Source: an uncultured Prevotellaceae bacterium (GTDB lineage: Bacteria > Bacteroidota > Bacteroidia > Bacteroidales > Bacteroidaceae). From it: a stretch of 64,000 nt of DNA. Below, piece after piece: positions 7,655 through 17,997 of the stretch. How positions within the stretch are numbered: position 1 is the first letter of the stretch; each line of letters opens with the position of its first letter. The translations under genes and the position numbers were made by a program. The stretch spans positions 1 through 64,000 of the forward strand of contig CACYJV010000001.1 in NCBI GenBank assembly GCA_902774815.1, in the 5' to 3' direction. The notes beneath the pieces were generated by a model. The model had not been told where the DNA came from. It saw only the letters and a program-made list of their open reading frames with translations, and did no database searches.

Positions 7655-9271
7655 TTACTCCCACTCGATGGTCGATGGTGGCTTTGAGGAGATGTCGTAG
7701 CAGACGCGGTTCACACCCTTCACCTTATTGATGATCTCGTTGGACACGCGCGCCATGAAGTCGTATGGCAGATGTGCCCAGTCGGCTGTCATGGCATCGG
7801 TACTGGTGACGGCACGCAGAGCCACGGGATGCTCATAAGTGCGCTCATCGCCCATCACACCCACACTACGCACGGTGGAGAGCAGGATGGCTCCAGCCTG
7901 CCAAATCTGGTCGTAGAGCGAGACCTCAATCTCGCCATCGGTCATGGCAGCAGGCACACCGGCAGCCAGCACCTTGCGAGCCTCCTCGCCACTGAGCTTC
8001 ACCTTGTAGTCGCGTAAGCCACGGATGTAGATGTCGTCGGCATCCTGCAGGATGCGTACCTTCTCGGGGGTGATGTCGCCAAGGATGCGTACTGCCAGGC
8101 CTGGACCTGGGAAGGGGTGGCGCGTGATGAGATGCTCGGGCATGCCAAGCTGGCGCCCTACCCTGCGCACCTCGTCCTTGAACAGCCAGCGCAAAGGCTC
8201 GCATAGTTGCAGATGCATCTCCTCGGGCAGTCCGCCCACGTTGTGATGGCTCTTGATGACCTTACCCGTTATGTTTAGCGACTCGATACGGTCGGGATAG
8301 ATGGTTCCCTGTGCCAGCCACTTGGCTCCCTCTATCTTGCGGGCCTCGGCATTGAACACCTCAACGAAGTCGCGGCCGATGATCTTGCGCTTCTGCTCGG
8401 GGTCGGTAACACCTGCCAAATCGGCAAAGAATTTAGCCGAAGCATCAACACCTACCACATTGAGTCCCAACACCTTATAGTCGTCCATCACCTGCTTGAA
8501 CTCGTCCTTGCGGAGCATGCCGTGGTCAACAAATATGCAGGTCAGGTTATGGCCGATGGCCTTATTGAGCAGGACTGCCGCCACCGATGAATCGACACCT
8601 CCGGAGAGGCCCAGGATGACGCGGTCGTTGCCGATTTGCTGCTTCAACTCTGCCACCGTACTGTCAACAAACGATGCTGCACTCCAATCCTGACGCGAAC
8701 CGCAAATGCCGACTACGAAGTTCTTCAGGAGTTGTGATCCCTGTACCGTGTGGAACACCTCAGGATGGAACTGCACAGCCCATACACCATTCTGCTGAGC
8801 ACCATTCGTGTAGGCTGCATACTTCACGTCGCTGGTGGAGGCGATGCAACGGAAACCTTCAGGAATGGCCGTGATGCTGTCGCCATGGCTCATCCACACC
8901 TGCGACTTCTGCTCGAACCCATGGAAGAGCGGATTCTCCGTATCGACATACTCGAGATGGGCCCTGCCATACTCACGGGTATTGGTCTTCTCGACTCGGC
9001 CTCCGTTGGCATGCGAAATGTACTGTGCACCATAGCAGATGCCAAGCACTGGGATGCGACCGACAAACTGGCTCAAATCCACCTTGAAAGCTTCTGGATC
9101 GTGGACAGAGAAAGGTGATCCACTGAGGATGACGCCAATGACTGAATCGTCGCCAACGGGGAACTTGTTGTAAGGAAGGATTTCGCAGAACGTGTCGAGT
9201 TCGCGAACACGACGTCCAATGAGCTGCGTGGTTTGTGAACCAAAGTCGAGAATGATGATTTTCTGTTGCAT
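7655..9271 (-). CDS. guaA: GMP synthase (glutamine-hydrolysing)
   Basis: The enzyme converts XMP to GMP using ATP and glutamine in purine synthesis in the cytoplasm. The 538-residue protein has an N-terminal class I glutamine amidotransferase domain with the nucleophile in GICYGAQ (Cys79) and QFHPEVFHT. The ATP-pyrophosphatase P-loop [12 protein letters not shown] follows at about residue 220, and the C-terminal dimerisation domain ends KPPSTIEWE, the classic GuaA terminus. It is slightly longer than the common 510-525 residues. It lies 39 bp downstream of the MurU-like gene on the same strand, so the two may be cotranscribed without an obvious functional link. Confidence 0.96.
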   Translation of the reverse strand: MQQKIIILDFGSQTTQLIGRRVRELDTFCEILPYNKFPVGDDSVIGVILSGSPFSVHDPEAFKVDLSQFVGRIPVLGICYGAQYISHANGGRVEKTNTREYGRAHLEYVDTENPLFHGFEQKSQVWMSHGDSITAIPEGFRCIASTSDVKYAAYTNGAQQNGVWAVQFHPEVFHTVQGSQLLKNFVVGICGSRQDWSAASFVDSTVAELKQQIGNDRVILGLSGGVDSSVAAVLLNKAIGHNLTCIFVDHGMLRKDEFKQVMDDYKVLGLNVVGVDASAKFFADLAGVTDPEQKRKIIGRDFVEVFNAEARKIEGAKWLAQGTIYPDRIESLNITGKVIKSHHNVGGLPEEMHLQLCEPLRWLFKDEVRRVGRQLGMPEHLITRHPFPGPGLAVRILGDITPEKVRILQDADDIYIRGLRDYKVKLSGEEARKVLAAGVPAAMTDGEIEVSLYDQIWQAGAILLSTVRSVGVMGDERTYEHPVALRAVTSTDAMTADWAHLPYDFMARVSNEIINKVKGVNRVCYDISSKPPSTIEWE

Positions 9272-9310
9272 GGGAGTGATTTTTGAGTGGTGGATGATGG
9301 GTGTTGGATG

Positions 9311-10114
9311 TTAAGCGTTGGGGTTATTTAGGAATTGTTCGGCAGCAGCCAAGGTATCGACTTTTCCCACGTCGAGAAGGCGCAGGTCGGGCTTGTTGAG
9401 CCCATAGATACGCGTGCGGTGGCATGTCTGCAGATAGAAATCGATGATTGGGAAGCGGTCGGGGAAGCGTTCCATCAACGGGAACAGGCGGGGCGAGAAA
9501 CTGTGAATGCCCGAGAAGGCAAAGAGGTTGAGGGATATCTCCGTCGTGCCTCGCATGATGATGAGGCGGTAGTTCTCCATGTCGAGTTCGGCGCTGTCGG
9601 GATTTTTCACCCAGTCGTAGGGACTTCGCAGTTCGCCTGTCGAGGTGTTGACCCAGCCCATGAGCCGCATGGCATTGTCGAAGAGCAGATAGCGTTGCGT
9701 CTTCCTTCTGCTGACCAGCAGCACGGCATCCTCGTCGTCAAGGTGTTGACGCCGCAGCCAGTCATAATCAACGTTGTCAAGAATATCGACATTATGGATC
9801 AACACCGGCTCGTCATCGTCGAAGAAATGGGCAGCCTTCTTCAAGGCACCGCCTGTCTCGAGCAACTGCTCGCGTTCGTCGCTGATCATGACGTGCACCC
9901 CATAGCCATCCTGCTCAGCAATGTGCTTCTCGATCTGATCGGCCAAATGATGCACGTTCACCACAAAACGCTGATAACTTTGTGCACGCAGCCGTAGGAT
10001 GATGCGGTCGAGCAGAGGTTGCCCACCTACATTCACGAGTGCCTTTGGCAGATGGTCGGTAAGTGGCTTCAGGCGTGTGCCAAGGCCAGCCGCGAGTATC
10101 ATTGCTTGCTTCAT
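9311..10114 (-). CDS. MurU-like sugar-1-phosphate nucleotidyltransferase
   Basis: The 267-residue protein carries the nucleotidyltransferase signature AAGLGTRLKPLTDHLPKAL at about residues 8-26, where the glycine/arginine loop binds the NTP and the lysine contacts its phosphates. A DxD-like metal site follows in LIHNVDILDN. It most resembles MurU (N-acetylmuramate-1-phosphate uridylyltransferase) and the related HddC enzymes. A kinase of the AmgK type is encoded two genes upstream (11892-13439), and the AmgK-MurU pair forms a peptidoglycan-recycling shortcut to UDP-MurNAc in pseudomonads. The intervening gene encodes an FAD enzyme. It has its own promoter at 10144-10175. MurU activity is inferred from family and context; mannose or heptose transfer remains possible. 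Confidence 0.7.
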   Translation of the reverse strand: MKQAMILAAGLGTRLKPLTDHLPKALVNVGGQPLLDRIILRLRAQSYQRFVVNVHHLADQIEKHIAEQDGYGVHVMISDEREQLLETGGALKKAAHFFDDDEPVLIHNVDILDNVDYDWLRRQHLDDEDAVLLVSRRKTQRYLLFDNAMRLMGWVNTSTGELRSPYDWVKNPDSAELDMENYRLIIMRGTTEISLNLFAFSGIHSFSPRLFPLMERFPDRFPIIDFYLQTCHRTRIYGLNKPDLRLLDVGKVDTLAAAEQFLNNPNA

Positions 10115-10143
10115 TTTCTACCGTTTTCTTCTATTGTGGTTTG

Positions 10144-10175
10144 CAAAATTACAAAAAAACCATTAGAATACCAAA
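10144..10175 (-). promoter_or_regulatory. Promoter for the MurU-like gene
   Basis: On the minus strand TTTG (10175-10172), exactly 20 bp, then TAATTTTG (10151-10144) fits the Bacteroidota -33/-7 consensus. The start codon is 30 bp downstream. The -33 element lies 1 bp beyond the end of the dehydrogenase gene. Confidence 0.65.
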
Positions 10176-10176
10176 T

Positions 10177-11766
10177 TTATTGCTTCATTTCGTCCATATA
10201 GGCGGCTGCCATCTCAGCACAACGCTCTCCATCGACACCTGCCGAGACAATGCCTCCTGCATAGCCGGCGCCCTCGCCACAGGGGAAGAGACCGCGAATC
10301 CGCACGTGTTGCAACGTCTCTGCCGAGCGGATGATGCGCACAGGACTCGATGTACGGGTTTCCACGGCTATGAGCACAGCCTCGTTGGTCAGGAACCCGT
10401 GACTCTTTTTGCCAAAGGCCTTGAAGCCTTCCTGCAGACGCTTGCCGATGAACGGTGGCAGCCAGAAGTGCAGGGGACTGCTGATGAGGCCTGGGGCATA
10501 GGAACTCTTGGGCAGATCATAAGACAGACGATTGTTCACGAAGTCGGCCATGCGCTGAGCAGGTGCCGTCTGCTTCCTGTTGCCTTGCTGCCAGGTGGTA
10601 CGCTCGAGCTGCTCCTGAAACTCCATCATCGCGAGTGGAGAGTTGAGAGCGCATGATGAAACCTGAGGCAAATCCTCTGGACGGATTTCAACCACCATTC
10701 CTGAGTTCGACCACTGCGTGCCTCGGCTGGCAGGACTCATGCCGTTGACCACGATTTGCTCAGGGCCTGTGGCAGCAGGAATGACAAAGCCACCTGGGCA
10801 CATGCAGAACGAATAGACACCCCGTCCATCGACTTGCTGGACAAATGAATACTCGGCAGCAGGCAGATAGCGCCCACGACCTTCGCGACGATGGTACTGT
10901 ATCTGGTCGATGAGCTGCGAAGGATGCTCCAGACGCACTCCTACGGCTATGCCTTTGGCTTCCATCTCTATGCCTGCGTCGGCCAGATAGCGATAGACAT
11001 CACGGGCAGAATGGCCCGTAGCCAAGATGACTGGTCCACACCATGAGCGTCCATCAGTCGTTTCCACGCCCACGACTTCGGTTCCCAAAGCTGTTTCACC
11101 CAACAAGAGGCGCGTCATCTTCGTCTGGAAATGCACCTCGCCGCCACACCTGATAATCGTATTGCGCATGGCCTCAATGACCTTTGGCAACTTATCGGTG
11201 CCTATATGGGGATGGGCATCGCTGAGAATGGATGTCGATGCGCCATGCTGACAAAACACGTTGAGAATCTTCTCCACCGAGCCGCGCTTCTTCGAACGGG
11301 TGTAGAGTTTTCCGTCCGAATAGGCTCCTGCCCCACCCTCGCCAAAGCAGTAGTTGCTCTCGCCGTCCACTTGTTGTGTCTTGGTGATCAGGGCGAGGTC
11401 CTTCTTGCGTTCATGCACATCCTTTCCCCGCTCCAAGACGATGGGGCGACATCCAAGTTCTATCAGCCGCAAGGCTGCAAACAGTCCTCCAGGACCCGCT
11501 CCCACGACAATCACCTGCCGCCCTTCGCCGACATCAGGATAGTCTGTGGGCACATATTGGGTGTCGGTGGGCATCTCGTTCTGATAGACTCTCACCGTCA
11601 GGTTCACATAGATAGTTCGGTGGCGGGCGTCAATGCTGCGCTTCAGCACCCGCACTTGGCAGATGCTTTGCCTGCTGATGCCTTTCTCTTGACTGACGTA
11701 GTCGGCAATGGTTTGTTCGGATGCCGCCTGCTCGGGCAACAATCTTAACTGATATTCGTGAAGCAC
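10177..11766 (-). CDS. Uncharacterised FAD/NAD(P)-dependent dehydrogenase (COG2509-like)
   Basis: The 529-residue protein has an N-terminal extension of about 80 residues (ferredoxin-like region). A classic FAD-binding Rossmann motif VVGAGPGGLFAALRLIELG follows near residue 88, then a glycine-rich FGEGGAGAYSDGKL block and a C-terminal FPCGEGAGYAGGIVSAGVDG FAD contact. This is the architecture of the widespread dehydrogenases of unknown substrate related to electron-transfer flavoproteins. The start is a GTG at 11766; an in-frame stop lies three codons upstream and no ATG precedes it. It sits between the RapZ-fusion kinase and the MurU-like gene on the same strand. No specific reaction can be assigned. 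Confidence 0.8.
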   Translation of the reverse strand: MLHEYQLRLLPEQAASEQTIADYVSQEKGISRQSICQVRVLKRSIDARHRTIYVNLTVRVYQNEMPTDTQYVPTDYPDVGEGRQVIVVGAGPGGLFAALRLIELGCRPIVLERGKDVHERKKDLALITKTQQVDGESNYCFGEGGAGAYSDGKLYTRSKKRGSVEKILNVFCQHGASTSILSDAHPHIGTDKLPKVIEAMRNTIIRCGGEVHFQTKMTRLLLGETALGTEVVGVETTDGRSWCGPVILATGHSARDVYRYLADAGIEMEAKGIAVGVRLEHPSQLIDQIQYHRREGRGRYLPAAEYSFVQQVDGRGVYSFCMCPGGFVIPAATGPEQIVVNGMSPASRGTQWSNSGMVVEIRPEDLPQVSSCALNSPLAMMEFQEQLERTTWQQGNRKQTAPAQRMADFVNNRLSYDLPKSSYAPGLISSPLHFWLPPFIGKRLQEGFKAFGKKSHGFLTNEAVLIAVETRTSSPVRIIRSAETLQHVRIRGLFPCGEGAGYAGGIVSAGVDGERCAEMAAAYMDEMKQ

Positions 11767-11775
11767 CTTGTTTTA

Positions 11776-11891
11776 TTTACGATTGACGGATTTACGATTG
11801 ACGGATTTACGATTTTGTACCCACGAAGGGTAATCATAATTATCAACTATCAATTGTCAACTATCAATTGCCAATTATCAATTGTCAATTA
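11776..11891. repeat. Short tandem repeats between kinase-RapZ and dehydrogenase genes
   Basis: TTTACGATTGACGGA is repeated at 11776-11813. A second block at 11836-11903 is made of AT-rich units such as TATCAATTGTCAAC, each centred on the palindrome CAATTG. This block runs into the kinase gene, so the last codons (SIDK) lie within repeat sequence. Confidence 0.65.
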
Positions 11892-13439
11892 TCATTTATC
11901 AATTGAATAGAGCGTCTGCGTGATACCTTGCTCACGATGGCAGATACGCACTTCGATGCCATACTTCTGGTGGATGTGCTCGGCCAGATGCTGGGCTGAA
12001 TAGACAGAGCGATGCTGACCGCCCGTACAGCCAAAGGAGAACATGAGCGACGTGAAGCCACGCTGCAAGTAGCGCTCCACATGGGCATCGGCCAACCGAT
12101 AGACGCTCTCAAGGAAAGTGGTTATCTCGCCATCGTCCTCCAGGAATCGGATGACGGGCTCATCCAGTCCTGTCAGTTGCTTATAGGGTTCGTAGCGGCC
12201 AGGGTTATGTGTTGAACGGCAGTCGAACACATAACCTCCACCATTGCCGCTCTCATCTTCCGGAATGCCCTTGCGATAGGAGAAACTGAAGACGCGTACC
12301 ACAAGCGGACCCGTGCCGTCGTACTTCGAGAAAGTGGCAGGACCATCCTGCGGATGTGGCGTATAGACATTCGTGTCGGTGGTCTTGTAGCCATCGGCAC
12401 GTTTAGCCACCTCGACCTTCTTTGGGGCAAACTGAGGCAGTTGGCACAAGCCGCTGAGCACTTCCTTCAAGTAGGGATAGGCATCTACGGCAGTCGTATC
12501 GTCTAACAGCGTCCGGAGGTTCTCCATGGCTGGAGGTATGCTGTCGATGAAGTGGCGCTTGCGCTCAAAATAGCCACGGAAACCATAGGCTCCCAACACC
12601 TGCAATATACGGAAAAGGACGAACAGCGAGAGCCGCTCGTTGAAGTGGCGTTCAGAGGGAACTTCGGTGTAGTTCTTCAGCGAGTCGTAGTATTCGGCAA
12701 TAAGTTCACGGCGAAGCTTGTCGGGATAGCGTGCCGATGCCTGCCAAAGGAACGAGGCCAAGTCATAGTAGTAAGGGCCACGACGGCCGCCCTGATAGTC
12801 GATGAAGGCAGGCGAGCCATCGGCCGTAATCATCACGTTACGAGCCTGGAAGTCGCGATAGAGGAAGGCATCCTGCTGTTCGGCCGTCAGGTCCTTGGCC
12901 AACATGCGGAAGTTAGCCTCCAGTTTCAGTTCGTGGAAGTCAAGTCCCGTAGCCTTCAGGAAGCAATACTTGAAGTAGTTCAGGTCGAAGAGCACGCTGT
13001 CCTGGTCGAACTCTGGTTGCGGATAGCAGTTCGACCATTCCAAGCCACGAGCGCCACGCATCTGTATGTTGGGCAGTTCGCGGATGGTCTTGGCCAACAA
13101 AGCCCGCTCTTCCTTATTATAACGGCCACCCGCCTCACGTCCACGGCGCAGGACATCGAAGAGCGACACCTGCCCAAGATCGGTTTGCAGGTAGCGCAGC
13201 TCGTCATCGCTGACAGCCAATATCTGTGGTACAGGCAGTTGTCGTTTAGTGAAATGCCGAGTCAGATAGACAAAGGCATGGTTTTCGTCGCGACTTGTAC
13301 CGATGCAGCCTATCACGGTGCTGCCATCAGCTGCCGTAAAGCGGTAGTATTCGCGGTTGCTCCCTGCACCCGGGAGTCGTTCCACATGTGTGGGTGTCCC
13401 CCCACTCCATTGCTCATATAAGCGTCGTAATGCTTCCAT
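11892..13439 (-). CDS. AmgK-like sugar phosphotransferase fused to a RapZ C-terminal domain
   Basis: The 515-residue protein joins two known domains. Residues about 1-335 form an aminoglycoside-phosphotransferase-like kinase with the catalytic FLYRDFQARN and the metal-binding FIDYQGGRRGP, as in the anomeric sugar kinase AmgK. Residues about 378-510 match the C-terminal half of RapZ: VRVFSFSYRKG, VFDCRSTHNP, the highly conserved SFGCTGGQHRSVY near residue 466 and a final HRE. In enterobacteria this half senses glucosamine-6-phosphate and binds the small RNAs GlmY/GlmZ; the RapZ NTPase half is absent here. With the MurU-like gene nearby, a cell-wall sugar salvage role with built-in aminosugar sensing is plausible. 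The start at 13439 follows a -7 element by only 4 bp, suggesting a leaderless message. Confidence 0.78.
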   Translation of the reverse strand: MEALRRLYEQWSGGTPTHVERLPGAGSNREYYRFTAADGSTVIGCIGTSRDENHAFVYLTRHFTKRQLPVPQILAVSDDELRYLQTDLGQVSLFDVLRRGREAGGRYNKEERALLAKTIRELPNIQMRGARGLEWSNCYPQPEFDQDSVLFDLNYFKYCFLKATGLDFHELKLEANFRMLAKDLTAEQQDAFLYRDFQARNVMITADGSPAFIDYQGGRRGPYYYDLASFLWQASARYPDKLRRELIAEYYDSLKNYTEVPSERHFNERLSLFVLFRILQVLGAYGFRGYFERKRHFIDSIPPAMENLRTLLDDTTAVDAYPYLKEVLSGLCQLPQFAPKKVEVAKRADGYKTTDTNVYTPHPQDGPATFSKYDGTGPLVVRVFSFSYRKGIPEDESGNGGGYVFDCRSTHNPGRYEPYKQLTGLDEPVIRFLEDDGEITTFLESVYRLADAHVERYLQRGFTSLMFSFGCTGGQHRSVYSAQHLAEHIHQKYGIEVRICHREQGITQTLYSIDK

Positions 13440-13443
13440 GGTG

Positions 13444-13476
13444 CAAAGATACGAAAAAAATAGGAGCCGACCGCAA
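13444..13476 (-). promoter_or_regulatory. Promoter of the kinase-RapZ gene, giving a near-leaderless transcript
   Basis: The minus strand reads TATCTTTG at 13451-13444, a perfect TAnnTTTG -7 element, with TTG about 22 bp upstream (13476-13474). Transcription should start at about 13440, and the ATG begins at 13439. The promoter overlaps the groEL terminator. Confidence 0.6.
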
Positions 13477-13492
13477 GTCAACTCCTATTTTT
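13456..13492 (-). terminator. groESL terminator overlapping the next promoter
   Basis: AAAAATAGGAG (13456-13466) pairs perfectly with CTCCTATTTTT (13482-13492). Read on the minus strand it follows the groEL stop by about 20 bp and ends in a T-run. Confidence 0.75.
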
Positions 13493-13512
13493 ATTATATA
13501 GAGACGTAGATA

Positions 13513-15302
<1,790 letters not shown>

Positions 15303-15572
15303 TTAGCCTATAATAGCCAATACATCTGACTGGCGCATAATGAGATACTTGGTGCCGTCGAGTTCCAACTCTGTGCCGGCATACTTGCCATAGAGCACTT
15401 CGTCGCCCTCTTTCAGTACCATCTCTTCGTCCTTCGTACCGTTGCCAGCTGCGATGATCTTGCCACGAAGGGGTTTCTCTTTTGCTGTGTCGGGAATAAT
15501 GATTCCGCCCACCTTTTCTTCAGCCGCTGTGGGGAGTACCAGCACGCGGTCTGCTAATGGTTTGATGTTCAT
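15303..15572 (-). CDS. groES: Co-chaperonin GroES (10 kDa)
   Basis: The 89-residue protein starts [14 protein letters not shown], contains the mobile loop around [17 protein letters not shown] and ends with the conserved roof and base strands ([27 protein letters not shown]). It caps the GroEL chamber. It is the first gene of the groES-groEL unit. The upstream region, 15573-15792, has no convincing CIRCE operator; only a weak palindrome, GAGTGTC/GACGCTC (about 15634-15653), is seen, so control of the heat-shock response cannot be assigned. Confidence 0.97.
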   Translation of the reverse strand: MNIKPLADRVLVLPTAAEEKVGGIIIPDTAKEKPLRGKIIAAGNGTKDEEMVLKEGDEVLYGKYAGTELELDGTKYLIMRQSDVLAIIG

Positions 15573-15792
15573 AGTCTAAATGTCTTAAATGTTATTTTAA
15601 TCAGTTTCAAGTGTCGAGTTACGAGTGTCGAGAATTGACGCTCACCCTATTCTTAACGAAAACCGTGCCAAACTGTCAAGACTGACAATCTGGCACGTTC
15701 ATGAAGCGACATTCATTCTTTTTCACTCCCTTCATTCAGATAATCAATGGGGAGGCGAGGTCTGCTAGGGATAGAACTTGGCGTAGGATGCA

Positions 15793-16869
15793 CTATTCTT
15801 GAGAGCGCACTGGGCGCACGCTTCGGCCGCAGTAACGGCTGTTGTCGTCCGTGCCGTAGACGCTCGAATCGAAGTACAGGTACCGCGCGTAGTCCGCGTA
15901 GTCCGAGTAAAGCGTGCGCGACCAGTACTTGCCGTTAGAACCCGCCATCTGGGGCGAACTATCGTAGCGGTACCCCGCAGCAGGCAGGAATATGGAGTTA
16001 CCGTTCGTCTTGCTCGTAATCTTGCGGCCATTCACGCCGTTCTGCGTCGTCCACTCGGTGGTGGTATAGCTGCTGTTGATGAGTTCCCGGAACTGCTCAA
16101 TGCTTGGCATTCGCCAAGCCGGTCCCCAGTTCACGTAGGCGGCATCGTCCTCAGGGTCGAGTTCAGTCTTGTTGTCAACTGTGCCATAATTTGAATCCCG
16201 GTTATACTTAGTCAGCGAAGTTGATGACCCATTCCACCATTTGTAGGTACTCCAGTTGAAATTTGTCTTCCCACTATCGTAGCCTTCTGTCTCGCCCCAT
16301 GCGAAGTAGTCGCCATATTCTTCTGGGCTATTCGCACCGATATTGCAGGTGGCCCAAAGAGTCCCGCTTGGCAGGCCGAGATCGACAAATTCATGTGCAT
16401 CAGGAATCTCTGGCTGTTCTCCTTGCTTTGTATATTTAGTAAAGGTATTTGTTGCATAATCTATTGCCATGAGATAATCAGAAGTTACCTCGTTCAGTAC
16501 TATCGCTTTAATGGGATTATCGCTGGCATCATAGAATGTAAGGACACCCTGCACTGGGCGGAACTTAAAGGTAGTAGCATCGGGGAAAGTCGTAGTCCCA
16601 TCTTCGTTAAGAGCAAACGAAGAGTTGTCTGGAGCTACCCATGTTCCTACAACTAAGCTATTGTCCACTTTGTAGGGATCGCCTGCCACATTGATCTTTT
16701 CCTGAGGAGCTTTGCCTAGGACAACATTCACCAACGAAGTGACATCGGCAATCGTTACATGCTCGTCATCATTCATGTCACCCTTCAATATCTCCTGGGC
16801 ACTCACGGCTGTTGCTGCGAAGAGGAGCAACAGGGAAAATAGAGTTTTTTTCATCATTGCTTTATTCAT
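15793..16869 (-). CDS. Secreted FISUMP-domain protein with dockerin-like repeat
   Basis: The 358-residue protein starts with a signal peptide ending AVSAQ. A single dockerin-type calcium loop follows (GDMNDDEHVTIADVTSLVN, about 30-48), then a short beta domain. The C-terminal part (about 160-355) is a FISUMP domain, recognised by DLGLPSGTLWATCNIGA, YGDYFAWGET, DPEDDAAYVNWG, WRMPSIEQF, FLPAAGYR and the end GRSVRPV. Such domains have a C-type-lectin-like fold and are common on Bacteroidota surfaces; their ligand is unknown. The last 50 or so codons around YSDYADYARYLYF are clearly richer in G/C-ending codons than the first half. Three methionines (1, 5, 6) are possible starts. Confidence 0.8.
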   Translation of the reverse strand: MNKAMMKKTLFSLLLLFAATAVSAQEILKGDMNDDEHVTIADVTSLVNVVLGKAPQEKINVAGDPYKVDNSLVVGTWVAPDNSSFALNEDGTTTFPDATTFKFRPVQGVLTFYDASDNPIKAIVLNEVTSDYLMAIDYATNTFTKYTKQGEQPEIPDAHEFVDLGLPSGTLWATCNIGANSPEEYGDYFAWGETEGYDSGKTNFNWSTYKWWNGSSTSLTKYNRDSNYGTVDNKTELDPEDDAAYVNWGPAWRMPSIEQFRELINSSYTTTEWTTQNGVNGRKITSKTNGNSIFLPAAGYRYDSSPQMAGSNGKYWSRTLYSDYADYARYLYFDSSVYGTDDNSRYCGRSVRPVRSQE

Positions 16870-16939
16870 TTACTTATTATAAATCTTTCTCATTTTAGTG
16901 ACCATTTGCCGCCTAGTAGTGAGCCAACAAGTGATGCCG

Positions 16940-16969
16940 CAAAGATACGAATAAATATGCTAAAAACAA
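16940..16969 (-). promoter_or_regulatory. Promoter of the FISUMP gene
   Basis: The minus strand reads TTG (16969-16967), 19 bp, then TATCTTTG (16947-16940), a good Bacteroidota promoter. It gives a leader of about 65 bases. Confidence 0.6.
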
Positions 16970-17050
16970 TGGAGAAGAAGATGTTTTTTTATCCGATAGA
17001 AAGAAAAATAGTGCTATTTTGCAAAATCAAAAAATAGGAATAGCAGAGCA

Positions 17051-17249
17051 AGAGGGATGCATACGCGGAACAAAACGAATGGCTTTGAAGGACGAAAGGA
17101 ATGCTTTTGAAGGACAAAAGCAATGGGTTGTAAGGACGAAAGGAGTGCCTTTAAGGTTCAAAAGCATAGCTCTATATCCCTATAAAGCATTGGTTCTTAG
17201 CACATAAAGCATTGAGGTGTAGGGTATAAAGCTATGCATTGCACGATGC
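17051..17249. repeat. Array A: nine 22-bp repeat units (AAAGCAATG family)
   Basis: Units start at 17051, 17073, 17095, 17117, 17139, 17161, 17184, 17206 and 17228, so the period is 22 bp with one 23-bp step. Most begin AAAG followed by C/G, two variable bases and TG or ATG. The unit at 17117-17138 is the reverse complement of 48794-48815 in array B except for one base. Units are directly joined, with no unique spacers. A weak preceding unit may start near 17029. The array fills the gap between the SGNH hydrolase stop and the FISUMP promoter. A 62-codon open frame across it is a by-product of the repeat. Confidence 0.85.
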
Positions 17250-17279
17250 GAGGTAAAAGCCTCTGACGACTACCCGCAA

Positions 17280-17963
17280 TTATTGCTCGCCGGCAATGAA
17301 TTCTTCGATTTGGCTGGCAATCTGCTGCATACCCTTCACAGAAGGATGACCCGACATCTTATCGATGTCGTGCAGGCGGATGCAGGGCACGCCGTAATGC
17401 TGGCAGATGGTGAGTACCGAGCTGTTGACCTCATCGCGCAGACCATCGTTGAGGATGAAGTAGATGCGGGTATTGATGTAGCGTTTCGTCATGTACTCCA
17501 ACATTCGGGCCATGGCCGGACGAAACTGGAAGAGGTTGGCATGGGCGAAGTCGTCGTACTGATAGTCGCCCATGGGAGCACCCGCCCAGCTGTCGTTGGT
17601 TCCGGCAAAGACGAAGATGATGTCGGGGCTGCCAAGGTTGGTCATGCGGGTATTGAACGACCGCAACGAATAGTCGGCACCATCGTAGCCGCTATAGCTG
17701 ATGGTGGAGCCTGAGTAGGAGTTGTTCATGCACAGATGCCATCCCTTACGGCTCAGGAGCTGGTGCCACCACGTCTGCGTGACATCGGTGACATCGGTGC
17801 GCTGAGGCTTATTTCCGTTCTGGAAGTACCACGGTTCGTTAGAGGCAGGCTCGATGTAGCCTTCGAACGTTGAATAGGAGTCGCCAAAGATTGTGACCGA
17901 CTGACTCCAAATAAACGGAGTTACAAGGAAACCAAGTAACAAAGTGACGAAATAGCGTTTCAT
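17280..17963 (-). CDS. Secreted SGNH/GDSL hydrolase
   Basis: The 227-residue protein has a signal peptide (MKRYFVTLLLGFLVTPFIWSQ) and the SGNH family blocks: the nucleophile in IFGDSYSTFEG, a conserved NNSYSGSTI glycine/asparagine block, FVFAGTNDSW with the oxyanion asparagine, and GHPSVKGM near the end with the catalytic histidine. These enzymes remove acetyl or other ester groups, often from plant polysaccharides. It is the last gene of the pectin run, 34 bp after the MG2-domain gene, so a deacetylating role is reasonable. The exact substrate is unknown. Array A starts directly after its stop codon. Confidence 0.85.
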   Translation of the reverse strand: MKRYFVTLLLGFLVTPFIWSQSVTIFGDSYSTFEGYIEPASNEPWYFQNGNKPQRTDVTDVTQTWWHQLLSRKGWHLCMNNSYSGSTISYSGYDGADYSLRSFNTRMTNLGSPDIIFVFAGTNDSWAGAPMGDYQYDDFAHANLFQFRPAMARMLEYMTKRYINTRIYFILNDGLRDEVNSSVLTICQHYGVPCIRLHDIDKMSGHPSVKGMQQIASQIEEFIAGEQ

Positions 17964-17997
17964 ACTTAAATATCAATTTTCAATTATAAATGATCAA

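Noticed and set aside
15573-15660. CIRCE heat-shock operator upstream of groES
   Set aside because: Only a weak GAGTGTC/GACGCTC palindrome is present; the TTAGCACTC-N9-GAGTGCTAA consensus is not met.
17019-17207. 62-codon plus-strand frame in array A
   Set aside because: It simply translates the 22-bp repeat units, which would shift frame at each unit; there is no sign of a repeat protein.
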